This document shows, one piece after another, positions 25,870-34,373 of a DNA stretch of 64,000 nucleotides. Under the pieces are notes generated by a model. The model made no database searches. It saw only the letters and a list, made by a program, of their open reading frames with translations, and was not told the origin of the DNA. The stretch spans positions 1 to 64,000 of the forward strand of contig JAJDWE010000077.1 in the NCBI GenBank assembly GCA_022825725.1, given 5' to 3'. Made by a program: the position numbers and the translations under genes. Numbering within the stretch: the first letter of the stretch is position 1; each line of letters starts with the position of its first letter. Origin of the DNA: Gemmatimonadota bacterium (lineage in GTDB: Bacteria; Gemmatimonadota; Gemmatimonadetes; Palauibacterales; Palauibacteraceae).

Positions 25870-28170
25870 GTGGCCGAGCCGGGGTTCCTCGCCCTCTACC
25901 CCCTGCTTTACGTCGCGTGGGCCGACGGGGAACTCGCGGCGGAAGAACTGGAAATGCTGCGCGAGCACCTGCGCGAGGCGGGGTTGCGCGAAGGAGCCCT
26001 CGCGGAGTGGCTCGATCCCGACGCTCCACCCTCGGCGGAGCGGCTCATCCACCTCGTCGATGAGGTGCGGCGGCGGGCAGCGGAGGTCTCGCCCGAACGA
26101 AAGCGATCCCTCACGGAACTCGGCATCGCGATCGCGGAAGCCGACGGCGAGCACCCGACGCCCGAGGAGCGCGCGGCCATCCTCCGCATCGAGGAAGCGC
26201 TGGGGCTGGGCGGTCCGGATGCGGTGGCGACGCTCTTCGACCCGGTGCGGCCGATCGCGCCGCTGCCCGACGTCCGGCCCCGGTTCGCCCCCGACGCGAT
26301 GGCGCGCTGCCTCGGCGGTCCGGCGCCGGAGACCCGGCGACGCGTGTGTGCGCTCCTTTCGGACGGGCGGTTCGAGACGGTGGCCGGCCTCTCGACGGCC
26401 GACTACCGGACGCGGGTTTCGGAGTGGTGCAGGGAGCTCGCCGACGAGGGACTCGGGGCGCTCAGCTACCCCGCGGAGTTCGGGGGCGGCGACGATCCCG
26501 CGGGCTTCATCGCCACGTTCGAGACGCTCGCCTACTTCGACCTCAGCCTGCTCACGAAGTTCGGCGTCCAGTTCGGGCTCTTCGGCGGCAGCATCCACCA
26601 ACTCGGGTCGCGGCGACACCACCAAAAATACCTGAGAGACGCGGGGACGCTGGCGCTCCCGGGGTGTTTCGCGATGAGCGAGACGCTGCACGGATCCAAC
26701 GTCTACGACATCCAGACGACGGCGGCCTACGACCCGGGGACGCGGGAGATCGTGGTCCACACCCCGGTGCCGGGGGCGCGCAAGGACTACATCGGGAACG
26801 CGGCGCGGGACGGCCGGCTCGCCACGGTGTTCGCCCAACTGGAGGTGGGCGGGGAAGGGCGCGGCGTGCACGCGATCCTCGTCCCCATCCGCGGCGAAGA
26901 CGGGGAGCCGCTTCCCGGCGTGACCATCGAGGACTGCGGTGAGAAGCTCGGCCTGAACGGCGTGGACAACGGACGCCTCCACTTCGATCGCGTACGCGTG
27001 CCGCGCGGGAACCTCCTCGACCGCTTCGCCTCCATCGACGACGATGGGATCTATCGAAGCCCGATCGCGAGCCCGGCCCGGCGCTTCTTCACCATGCTCG
27101 GCACCCTCGTGAGCGGCCGCGTGGCCGTAGGGAGCGCGGCGCTCAGCGCGACGAAGGTCGCCCTCGCGATCGCGGTCCGGTACGGCGCGCGGCGCCGGCA
27201 GTTCGGTCCGCCCGGCGAGGCCGAGCGTATCCTCCTCGACTATCCCGCACACCAGCGGCGACTGCTCCCGCGCCTCGCCACGACGTACGCCCTCAATTTC
27301 GCCCTCCACGACCTGCAGGCGGAGTACCTGGCCGCGGTCACCGCGGAAGCGGGGGATTTCGACGAACCGGAGACCGGGGGCGGGTCGCGCCGACGGCGCC
27401 TCGAGGCGGCCGCGGCCGGACTCAAGGCCCTGGCCACCTGGCATGCGACGGACACCATCCAGGCATGCCGCGAGTCGTGCGGGGGGCGCGGCTACCTGGC
27501 GCACAACCGCTTCGCCGCGCTCAAGGCGGACAGCGACGTCTTCACGACCTTCGAGGGCGACAACACCGTCCTCATGCAGCTTGTGGCGAAAGACCTCCTC
27601 ACGGGCTTCCGCCAGCAGTTCGGGGATCTCGGGGCGCTCGGGATCGCGCGCTTCGCCGCCGGCCGCGCCCGCCGCGCGATCGCCGAGCGCAACTGGGTGA
27701 TCTCGAGGAAGACGGGCGAAGCGCACCTCCGCGACCCCGGTTTCCACGACACGGTTTTTGACGCCCGCCGCTCGGACCTCGTGCTTTCCCTCGCCCGGCG
27801 GATCCGGCACCGGATCGCGCGCGGGATGACTTCGTTCGATGCCCTCACTGACTGCCAGTATCACGCGCTCACGGCCGCCCGGGCCCATGTCGAGTGCGAG
27901 ATCCTGCGCTCGATGATCGCGGCCGAGCGGCGGACGCCGAGTTCCGGCGTCGCGGAGTGGCTCGAGCGCCTGCGCTCCCTCTATGCGCTCGCCACGATCG
28001 AGCGCGAGGCGGCGTGGTTCCTGGAGCGGGGCTACCTGGATCCGCCCAAGAGCAAGGCCATCCGCCGCACCGTGACCGCGCTCTGCGCCGAGATCCGTCC
28101 CCAGGCCATCCCCCTCGTCGACGCGTTCGACGTCCCCCGATCCTGTCTCGAAGGCTCGATCGGCCTCTGA
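25870..28170 (+). CDS. TerB-like domain fused to an acyl-CoA oxidase/dehydrogenase
   Basis: 766 aa, GTG start. Residues ~8-115 resemble a TerB (tellurite-resistance, all-helical) domain with two acidic AxADGE motifs (D19-E21 and D92-E94) spaced 73 residues apart. The rest is an acyl-CoA oxidase-type flavoprotein: FAMSETLHGSNV binds FAD, RVAVGSAALSATKVALAIA is the helical part, and ESCGGRGYLAHNR is followed by TFEGDNTVLMQL, whose Glu562 matches the catalytic Glu of ACOX enzymes. It should oxidise acyl-CoA to the 2-enoyl-CoA. Fusion to TerB is unusual; its role (metal binding, localisation) is unknown. Confidence 0.85.
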   Translation: MAEPGFLALYPLLYVAWADGELAAEELEMLREHLREAGLREGALAEWLDPDAPPSAERLIHLVDEVRRRAAEVSPERKRSLTELGIAIAEADGEHPTPEERAAILRIEEALGLGGPDAVATLFDPVRPIAPLPDVRPRFAPDAMARCLGGPAPETRRRVCALLSDGRFETVAGLSTADYRTRVSEWCRELADEGLGALSYPAEFGGGDDPAGFIATFETLAYFDLSLLTKFGVQFGLFGGSIHQLGSRRHHQKYLRDAGTLALPGCFAMSETLHGSNVYDIQTTAAYDPGTREIVVHTPVPGARKDYIGNAARDGRLATVFAQLEVGGEGRGVHAILVPIRGEDGEPLPGVTIEDCGEKLGLNGVDNGRLHFDRVRVPRGNLLDRFASIDDDGIYRSPIASPARRFFTMLGTLVSGRVAVGSAALSATKVALAIAVRYGARRRQFGPPGEAERILLDYPAHQRRLLPRLATTYALNFALHDLQAEYLAAVTAEAGDFDEPETGGGSRRRRLEAAAAGLKALATWHATDTIQACRESCGGRGYLAHNRFAALKADSDVFTTFEGDNTVLMQLVAKDLLTGFRQQFGDLGALGIARFAAGRARRAIAERNWVISRKTGEAHLRDPGFHDTVFDARRSDLVLSLARRIRHRIARGMTSFDALTDCQYHALTAARAHVECEILRSMIAAERRTPSSGVAEWLERLRSLYALATIEREAAWFLERGYLDPPKSKAIRRTVTALCAEIRPQAIPLVDAFDVPRSCLEGSIGL

Positions 28171-28233
28171 CGCCGCGACGGCTCGCGCGGCGGCTCGCAC
28201 CGCAACTCCGAACACTCACTCCCGGGAGGCAGC

Positions 28234-28962
28234 ATGACGGAAGCAGATCGACCACCTCCGACCGCGTCACCGTACCAGATCTTCATGCTGGTCTGCTGTG
28301 TGCTCGTGCTCGTGGCTCTCGTCGTGGAGCTCGCGTTGCCGCTGGATCCCGAGATCCTGCGCATCCTTTTCTACGCGGACACGGCCTTCTGCGTCGTCTT
28401 CTTCGCGGACTTCCTCCTCTCCCTCGCGCGGGCGCCGGACCGCAAGCGATACATGCTCACCTGGGGCTGGATCGATCTCCTCTCCAGCCTGCCCGCGATC
28501 ACGGAACTCCGCGCGTTCCGAATCGGGCGCGTGCTGCGAATTCTGAGGTTCCTCCGCGCCGCGCGCGCCGCGAGGGTCGTCGGCTCGTTCTGGATGGGCC
28601 GGCGGGCACAGACCACGGCGCTCGTCGCCGTATCCGTCGCGATCCTGACGGTCGTGGGCGCGAGCATCGCCGTCCTCTATCTCGAGCGGGCGGCGGGGGG
28701 CGAGATCGGCTCGGGGCCGGCCGCGCTGTGGTGGTCCTTCTTCACGGTCATGACGGGCCAGCAGGGCGACCCGTTCCCGGTCACGGCGGCAGGGCGCGCC
28801 ATCGGCCTCGCCCTGATGACGGTCGGCGCGGCGCTCGTCGGGACGCTGACCGCCACGCTGGTGTCCTGGGTGCTCCGGCCACGGGAGGATGCGAAGGATC
28901 GCCAGTTGAACGCGATCCGCGAGGAAGTGGCCGCGATCCGGGCGCTCCTCGAGGCCCGCTGA
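28234..28962 (+). CDS. Six-helix voltage-gated-like ion channel with non-canonical filter
   Basis: 242 aa. Hydrophobic helices at about 13-35 and 45-65 (S1-S2), an S4-like helix at 93-114 with Arg about every third residue (FRIGRVLRILRFLRAARAAR), then S5, pore loop and S6. The pore reads ALWWSFFTVMTGQQGDPFPVT. Aligned with the potassium-channel TVGYGD, the filter here is TGQQGD (residues 174-179). Ion selectivity is therefore unclear. A short C-terminal coiled-coil-like helix (RQLNAIREEVAAIRALLEAR) could oligomerise it. ATG 28234 has GGGAGG upstream. Confidence 0.85.
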   Translation: MTEADRPPPTASPYQIFMLVCCVLVLVALVVELALPLDPEILRILFYADTAFCVVFFADFLLSLARAPDRKRYMLTWGWIDLLSSLPAITELRAFRIGRVLRILRFLRAARAARVVGSFWMGRRAQTTALVAVSVAILTVVGASIAVLYLERAAGGEIGSGPAALWWSFFTVMTGQQGDPFPVTAAGRAIGLALMTVGAALVGTLTATLVSWVLRPREDAKDRQLNAIREEVAAIRALLEAR

Positions 28963-28985
28963 CACGACCCGGGCCCGCCGCGGCT

Positions 28986-29981
28986 TCAGGTCGCTGGGGG
29001 GGTCGGGCGCAGGAGGTGGGCTGCGAGATCGAGGGCGTCGACCGGCCAGTACGCCCTCGGACGCGGTCGCTTGACGCCGGGTCGGCCCGCTTCGGGGCGG
29101 CAGCGGAGGATCGCCGCGGTCCAGCGCGCGGGCACGGCCTCCAGCCCGTGGACAGCGCCCAGGAGCGCTCCGCAGATCGCCGCGTTCGTGTCGGTATCGC
29201 CGCCCCTCATCACGCTGTCGATCACGCCCTCTTCGAGCGATGGAGCGTGCCGCAACTGCCATAGTGCGTTGCGGAGCGCGATCAGGACCCAGCCCATGTG
29301 GGTCATGCAGTCTTCCGGCGGCCCGGCGGCGGCCTCCGCGACGCACGCCCGCACCGGCGGGCAGATCTCCTCCTCGTTCGCCCACATCGCGATCCGCTCG
29401 TACAGGTCGCGCGGCGTCGGGCCGCTGTCGATCGCGTGGGCGAGCGCCATGGCGAAGAGGGCGTTCGCGTCGAGACAGACGCGATGCGGGTGCGTGAGGC
29501 GGGCGTCCTCCCGCGCCCAGCGCGCGACGGCATCGAGTGGATGGCGGGAGCCGAAGATGCCCAGCGGAGCGATGCGCATCAGCGCCCCGTTGGCCTGGCT
29601 CTCGCGGCGCGGATTTCCGAGCAGGCCGTCGCGGATCGTCAGGCCGCAGTCGAACGGGTCCGAGTCGAGCCACTCGCGGTAGGCGCGGTTCGCCGCCTCC
29701 GGGTCGTAGGTGCCGCGAGCGATCAGCGTGCGCGCCAGCGCGAGGGCCATCTCGGAGTCGTCCGTCGGCTGTCCCGCCAGCGTGTCGAACGTCCCCCCGT
29801 CCCGGAGATCGCGGACCCCTTCGGGATGGAGGCGGCGGATGTCCTCTGACGACTGGAACTCGACGAGGCTGCCGAGCGAATCGCCGGCGATCTGGCCCAT
29901 GAGGCAGCCGAGGGCGCGGTCGAGCTTCGGGTCCCGGTCGCGGGACGTTCCCGCAGGAACGTCGGCCGCCGTCGCGCTCAT
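28986..29981 (-). CDS. ADP-ribosylglycohydrolase (DraG/ARH family)
   Basis: 331 aa. Removes ADP-ribose from modified proteins or nucleic acids using two Mg ions. Family features: LMGQIAGDSLGSLVEF at the N-terminus, QPTDDSEMALALA, which holds the first metal ligands, and the C-terminal GGDTDTNAAICGALLGA with the remaining Asp and Thr ligands. Target unknown; no DraT-like transferase is in the window. Its ATG overlaps the rqcH stop (ATGA), so it is translationally coupled to a ribosome-rescue factor. Confidence 0.92.
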   Translation of the reverse strand: MSATAADVPAGTSRDRDPKLDRALGCLMGQIAGDSLGSLVEFQSSEDIRRLHPEGVRDLRDGGTFDTLAGQPTDDSEMALALARTLIARGTYDPEAANRAYREWLDSDPFDCGLTIRDGLLGNPRRESQANGALMRIAPLGIFGSRHPLDAVARWAREDARLTHPHRVCLDANALFAMALAHAIDSGPTPRDLYERIAMWANEEEICPPVRACVAEAAAGPPEDCMTHMGWVLIALRNALWQLRHAPSLEEGVIDSVMRGGDTDTNAAICGALLGAVHGLEAVPARWTAAILRCRPEAGRPGVKRPRPRAYWPVDALDLAAHLLRPTPPAT

Positions 29982-31747
29982 GCTTCCTCCGTGCGCCGGG
30001 CCATCGCCTTCACGAGGTCCGAATCCGGTTCGACGAAGATCGTCTGCACGCGGTCCGGGGTCACCGTGCCCGGCGGGGATTTCCGCGGCTTGCGGACGTA
30101 CTTGCGGCGGGTCCAGACGACCGGGGCCGTTCGGTTGTGGCGCGCGCCGCTGTGGACCGCCGCCACCGTCGCGGCCTCGAGCAGGTCGCGGCGCGGCGGA
30201 TTCTCGTTCCTTCGGCCCCAGCGCAGGATGACGTGCGCGCCCGAGGCCTGAGAGGCGTGCAGCCAGATGTCGTCCGGCGCGGAATGGCGGAAGGTGAGGT
30301 CATCATTGTCGCGGGCGCCGCGTCCGACCCGGATCTCCAGCCCGCCCGACGACCGGAGCCGCGTGTAGGGTGTCCGGAGTTCCGGGCCGCCCGCCCGGGT
30401 CCGGCCCGCGCGCGTGCGCACCGGCTTCCCCCCGGCCGCGGCCCACAGGGCGTCCGACGGGCCGGACTCGGCGAGCCGCTCGAGGTGGGCGTCGAACTCG
30501 GCCGCACGCTCCCGGGCCGCCGCGATCGCGCCGGGCAGCCGCTCCAGCGCGCGCTCCCGGCGCCGGGCCTCGTCGAAGAAGGCCTCCGCGTTGGCGACGA
30601 CGTCACGGGCGGGGTCGAGCGCGATCTCGCGCGGAGCGCCGTCGAAGTCCGGCAGCGTCACGGCGGACGCGCCCTTCGGCACCTCGTCCTTGCGCGCGAG
30701 GAGGATCTGGCCGAGGAGCCGGGGCTCGTCCGGTGGACCGGCCGCGTCCAGCTGCCGCTCGAGCGCGGCGGCCCGGCGCCGGTGCCGCTTCCGGCGGCCG
30801 CGGAGGCGCTTCCGGATCTGCGCGGCTTCGTCTCCGTCGTCGTCGTCGGTGGCGGCCGCGGGAAGGGCCCGGAGGGCGGGGGCGGGGCCGCCGCCGGGGG
30901 CGAGCAGTTGCGCGGCCGCGTTCAGCAGTCCGGCGGCGGACCCGCTGCCGGCCCCGACGGGGTGCGGATAGGGCTGGGGGCCCCACGGGCGGTCGAGCAC
31001 GAAGGCCGGCCGGGGCGGCGTGCCCGGCACATCGGACGCGGCCGGGCCGCGCGAAGGCGCCGCCGCGAGCGCGTGGAGGGCCAGGTATCGCGTGTACGCC
31101 TCCGCCGGATCGGAGCCGGCCAGGATCCAGTCGACGTTGAGCGCGCTCGTCCACGCCCACGTCCGCAGCACGGCCTGTCGGCGGTCCGCCTCGTCTCCGG
31201 CCGGCACGGCAGCCCATTCCGCCTCCGATGGCGGAGCGGCAACGGCTCGCCGCGCGGACGAAGGCGGCTCGTAGGAGGCCCCGCGACGCAGCGAACGGTC
31301 GCCCGCATCCCGCGCGAGCAGCGCCGCCTCGATTCGCCACTCCGGGCGCTCATCCCCGTCGGGCTCCGTCCGGCGGCAATGCACGGCGTTCCAGCGGCGT
31401 GACTGGAGTTCGATCGCCAGCATCTCCCACGGACGCCCGGCCCGGTCCCCGAACGTCAGGAGGAGGGCACGCTCGTCCGCCGGCGCCCGCGCATCCACGA
31501 GCGACAGCCGTCCGGTCGGCAGCGCCTTCCCCTCCACCCCCGAGGCCGGCGCATCGGCGCCGAGTTCCAGGATGTGCCCGTGCAGCGGGTGCAGCATCGC
31601 CACGAGCCGCGACCCGTCCTCGAAGGCGAGTTCCACGGCGCGCCGCCCCGATGCCATGCGGAGGCCGGCGATGCGGACGCCCCGCCAGCGATCGAGGATC
31701 TCGCGGGCAAGGGCCCGGGCGAGGAGGGAGTCGTATCGAATGCCCAT
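29978..31747 (-). CDS. rqcH: NFACT-family protein RqcH (Rqc2 homologue)
   Basis: 589 aa from ATG 31747 (MGIRYDSLLARALAREI); a longer frame starts at 31783. RqcH recruits tRNA-Ala to stalled 50S subunits and adds alanine tails. An NFACT-N domain (residues ~1-190) is followed by a coiled-coil/HhH middle rich in Arg and Glu (KRLRGRRKRHRRRAAALERQ) and an NFACT-R domain (~465-575: GRGARDNDDLTFRHS, DIWLHASQASGAHVIL). Pro/Ala-rich inserts lengthen the middle. Formerly annotated as fibronectin-binding protein. Confidence 0.88.
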   Translation of the reverse strand: MGIRYDSLLARALAREILDRWRGVRIAGLRMASGRRAVELAFEDGSRLVAMLHPLHGHILELGADAPASGVEGKALPTGRLSLVDARAPADERALLLTFGDRAGRPWEMLAIELQSRRWNAVHCRRTEPDGDERPEWRIEAALLARDAGDRSLRRGASYEPPSSARRAVAAPPSEAEWAAVPAGDEADRRQAVLRTWAWTSALNVDWILAGSDPAEAYTRYLALHALAAAPSRGPAASDVPGTPPRPAFVLDRPWGPQPYPHPVGAGSGSAAGLLNAAAQLLAPGGGPAPALRALPAAATDDDDGDEAAQIRKRLRGRRKRHRRRAAALERQLDAAGPPDEPRLLGQILLARKDEVPKGASAVTLPDFDGAPREIALDPARDVVANAEAFFDEARRRERALERLPGAIAAARERAAEFDAHLERLAESGPSDALWAAAGGKPVRTRAGRTRAGGPELRTPYTRLRSSGGLEIRVGRGARDNDDLTFRHSAPDDIWLHASQASGAHVILRWGRRNENPPRRDLLEAATVAAVHSGARHNRTAPVVWTRRKYVRKPRKSPPGTVTPDRVQTIFVEPDSDLVKAMARRTEEA

Positions 31748-31808
31748 TGCGACTATATTCGGGGCCCCGCGCGATCCCGACAAACTCCGCGACCGAGACG
31801 AACCTCAC

Positions 31809-32411
31809 GTGGACCAGCTTCACCCGATCATCCACGCGGCCGGCACCGAGCAACGCCCCCCCGACTGGGCCGTCATGAGCCCTGCACGCATCAGCCACGC
31901 CAGGCGGGTCGGCACGTTGATGGGGGAGTGGGCGGCCGCCCGCGGGCACGACGAGAGGACGCGGATCCGCTGGCGCGCCACGGGCCTCCTGCACGACGCG
32001 CTCAAGGAAGAAGCCCTCGAAGCCCTGCGTCCCCTCGTCGACGGATCTGAAGCATGGCCCGACCCGCTCCTCCACGGTCCGGCATGCGCGAACCGGCTCC
32101 GCGCGACCGGGGTCGATGACGAGCCGCTCCTGCGAGCCATCGCCTTTCACACGACCGGACACCGGGATCTCGACGCCTTGGGACAGGCCCTCTACATGGC
32201 CGACTTCCTGGAGCCGGGCCGCCTCGCCCTGGGCCAGGAGCGTGCCGACCTGCGGGGCCGTCTGCCCGGCGACTGGCACGCCGTCCTCATCGACGTCGCG
32301 ACCGCGAAGATCGGCATCCTCATCGACGGTTTCATCCCCCTTTCCCCCGCGACCGCCGGGTTCTGGGAGGTGATCACCGCGCCGGTTTTTCGCGAATCGG
32401 GAAACGGTTGA
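31809..32411 (+). CDS. yqeK: HD-domain hydrolase, YqeK-like (diadenosine tetraphosphate hydrolase)
   Basis: About 200 aa. HD metal ligands: H in ARISHARRV, HD in LLHDALKEE, and His in IAFHTTGH; the C-terminal YMADFLEPGR matches the YLADYIEPNR-type block of YqeK, a symmetrical Ap4A hydrolase. Start is uncertain: GTG 31809 gives the normal distance to the first His, while ATG 31875 would place that His at residue 7; neither has a good Shine-Dalgarno. Divergent from rqcH. Confidence 0.8.
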   Translation: MDQLHPIIHAAGTEQRPPDWAVMSPARISHARRVGTLMGEWAAARGHDERTRIRWRATGLLHDALKEEALEALRPLVDGSEAWPDPLLHGPACANRLRATGVDDEPLLRAIAFHTTGHRDLDALGQALYMADFLEPGRLALGQERADLRGRLPGDWHAVLIDVATAKIGILIDGFIPLSPATAGFWEVITAPVFRESGNG

Positions 32412-32506
32412 TTAGATTGCGGAGGATATGCAGCCGGGGGAGGTGAGGCAGGGAGGCGACCGAGCACGGTCGACGGGTGGATGGGAGGACGACGGGAGGC
32501 GACAAA

Positions 32507-33118
32507 GTGCTTTCGAGGTCCAGACGACGGTCCAGGCGGGAGACGCGACGAGGTCCCGAGGGTCGTGCCCCCTATCGCAGGCGGCAGGGTTCCTTCCGAC
32601 GAGTGGCTTCCGCATTCCGGGGACTGATCACGACGGCGGTTCTCATCGGCGCCGGCGCCTTCATCGGTCTCTTCTGGGAGGAATGGAAGGTCGTGCGGCT
32701 CGCGATTCTGGCCGGATCCGTACCGGCCGCGACCGCGGAGACCGTGTCCGGGGGCGCGGCGGAGGGCGGTGCCGCGGCGACGGGTTCCGCGACGATTTCC
32801 GGGTCGGGGGACCTGACGGATCGGATCAAGGTCGAAGTCCTCAACGGGGCGGGAGAGCGCGGGCTCGCGCGTCAGTTCGCCGACCGGCTCCGGCTCCTCG
32901 GTTTCGATGTCGTCGCGACCGGGAACGCCGACCACTTCGACCACGAGGTCACGCACGTTCTGGATCGATCGGGCCGCCTCGGCGCCGCGCTGACCGTTGC
33001 CCGCGAGCTGAGCGCGGACTCGCTGGCCGTCGCCATCGATCCCGAACTCTTCCTCGATGCGAGCGTGGTGGTGGGGAGCGACTGGTCCGGCCTGCTCAGC
33101 AATCTCGGAAAAGACTAG
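32507..33118 (+). CDS. LytR C-terminal-domain protein, single-pass membrane
   Basis: 203 aa. A very basic N-terminus (SRSRRRSRRETRRGP) precedes one membrane helix (about residues 40-60), then an Ala/Gly-rich linker and a LytR_C domain (IKVEVLNGAGERGLARQFAD, LGFDVVATGNADHF). The domain faces the periplasm and is linked with cell-wall assembly, but its activity is not defined. GTG 32507 has GGGAGG seven bases upstream; GTG 32477 would add ten residues. Likely cotranscribed with yqeK, a neighbour arrangement seen elsewhere. Confidence 0.82.
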   Translation: MLSRSRRRSRRETRRGPEGRAPYRRRQGSFRRVASAFRGLITTAVLIGAGAFIGLFWEEWKVVRLAILAGSVPAATAETVSGGAAEGGAAATGSATISGSGDLTDRIKVEVLNGAGERGLARQFADRLRLLGFDVVATGNADHFDHEVTHVLDRSGRLGAALTVARELSADSLAVAIDPELFLDASVVVGSDWSGLLSNLGKD

Positions 33119-33143
33119 CCGCCGCGGCTGCCAGGACCCGGCA

Positions 33144-34214
33144 CTAGCTTTCCCGCGACAGCCGCAACTGCCCGCACGCGGCGGCGATGTCCCGTCCCCG
33201 CGGCCTTCTCACGGCGTTGCCCACCCCTCGCGCGGCGAGCGCCTCCGAAAAACGCGCGATCCCCTCGGCCGAACTCGGGCCCCACTCCGGACGCGAGGGG
33301 ATGGGGTTGAAGGGGATGAGATTCACGAAGCAGATGAGCCCGCGCGCGAGCTTCGCCAGCGACTCCGCCAGCGCCGGGTCGTCGTTCACCCCCCGGATGA
33401 GCGTGTACTCGAAGCTGATGCGCCGGTTCTTGTAGCTCTGATACGTGCGAAGGGCGTCGAACAGATCCGGCAGCGGGTAGCGCTTCTCGATCGGCATGAG
33501 TTCCAGCCGCAGTTCGTGGGACGGCGCGTGCAGCGAGACGGCGAGTTCGAACGGCTCCGGCCGCCGGGCGAGTTCCAGGATCCCGGGGATGAGCCCCACC
33601 GTCGACACGGTGATGCGGCGCGCCCCGAGGCCGAACCCTCCGTGCAGGGACGCGAGCGATCCGATGACCCCGTCGAGGTTCGCCAGCGGTTCTCCCATCC
33701 CCATGTACACGACGTTGGAGATCGGACCGGACGCCGGCCGCCCCAGCTCCTCGCGCGCCACGCGCAGGGAGTCGCGGTACTGCGCCACGATCTCGGCCGC
33801 CCGCAACTGGCGCCGGAATCCGAAGGCGCCGGTGGCGCAGAAACGGCACGCGAGGGCGCAGCCGGCCTGCGACGATAGACAGAGCGTGAGGCGGTCGCGC
33901 GTCGGGATGAGGACGGACTCGACCCGCTCGCCGTCCTCGAGCCGCCACAGGTGCTTCACCGTCCCGTCCTTCGAGCGGGCGACGTAGTCCGCTTCGATCG
34001 GGGTGAGGGAGAAGGCCGCGTCCAGCGCTTCCCGGAGGCCGGCGGGGAGGTTCGTCATCTCGTCGAAGGCACGCGCGCCCCGCTCCCAGATCCACTTCTC
34101 GACCTGCCGCGCCCGGTAGGCCGGCTCTCCGCGCGCGGCGAAGAACGCCGCCAGCCGCTCCCGCCCGCCGTCTCCAGACTCCGCGAGCAGTTCCGCTCGT
34201 GTGCTTTCCGTCAT
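33144..34214 (-). CDS. rlmN: 23S rRNA (adenine2503-C2)/tRNA methyltransferase RlmN
   Basis: 356 aa radical-SAM enzyme. The Cx3Cx2C cluster motif is Cys119, Cys123 and Cys126 (GCALACRFC). VVYMGMGEPLANLD is the GGEP-like SAM segment, and the mechanistic C-terminal Cys lies in RGRDIAAACGQL. The full set separates it from Cfr only by overall similarity; its housekeeping position favours RlmN. Divergent from aspS. Confidence 0.96.
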   Translation of the reverse strand: MTESTRAELLAESGDGGRERLAAFFAARGEPAYRARQVEKWIWERGARAFDEMTNLPAGLREALDAAFSLTPIEADYVARSKDGTVKHLWRLEDGERVESVLIPTRDRLTLCLSSQAGCALACRFCATGAFGFRRQLRAAEIVAQYRDSLRVAREELGRPASGPISNVVYMGMGEPLANLDGVIGSLASLHGGFGLGARRITVSTVGLIPGILELARRPEPFELAVSLHAPSHELRLELMPIEKRYPLPDLFDALRTYQSYKNRRISFEYTLIRGVNDDPALAESLAKLARGLICFVNLIPFNPIPSRPEWGPSSAEGIARFSEALAARGVGNAVRRPRGRDIAAACGQLRLSRES

Positions 34215-34224
34215 CCCCCGCTTC

Positions 34225-34254
34225 TTGCTGGCGCTGCCGAAAATCGGCTATCTT
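34225..34254 (+). promoter_or_regulatory. Candidate aspS promoter
   Basis: TTGCTG (34225-34230) and TATCTT (34249-34254) with an 18-base spacer, upstream of aspS in the rlmN-aspS divergent gap. Reasonable sigma-70-like match; not tested. Confidence 0.4.
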
Positions 34255-34274
34255 CCACGGCGTTCCGCACTTCT

Positions 34275-34293
34275 CAGAACCGGTTCAGAACCG
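34275..34293 (+). promoter_or_regulatory. 11-bp-spaced CAGAACCG repeats in the aspS leader
   Basis: CAGAACCG at 34275 and again at 34286, exactly one helical turn apart; between them GAACCGGTTC (34277-34286) is a perfect palindrome. They lie about 20 bp downstream of the candidate -10, where a bound repressor would block transcription. The core GAACCG also occurs at 13552 next to lexA. Confidence 0.3.
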
Positions 34294-34373
34294 ATTCCCT
34301 TACGCCGCGAGTTCTCCTGACCAAACTATCGCTACCGACCGAACGGCGTGAGCCGGCCTCCCTCGAGACCGCC

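Noticed and set aside
30137-31402. Plus-strand open frame opposite rqcH
   Set aside because: Low-complexity Arg/Gly/Ala composition; the minus-strand NFACT motifs are unmistakable.
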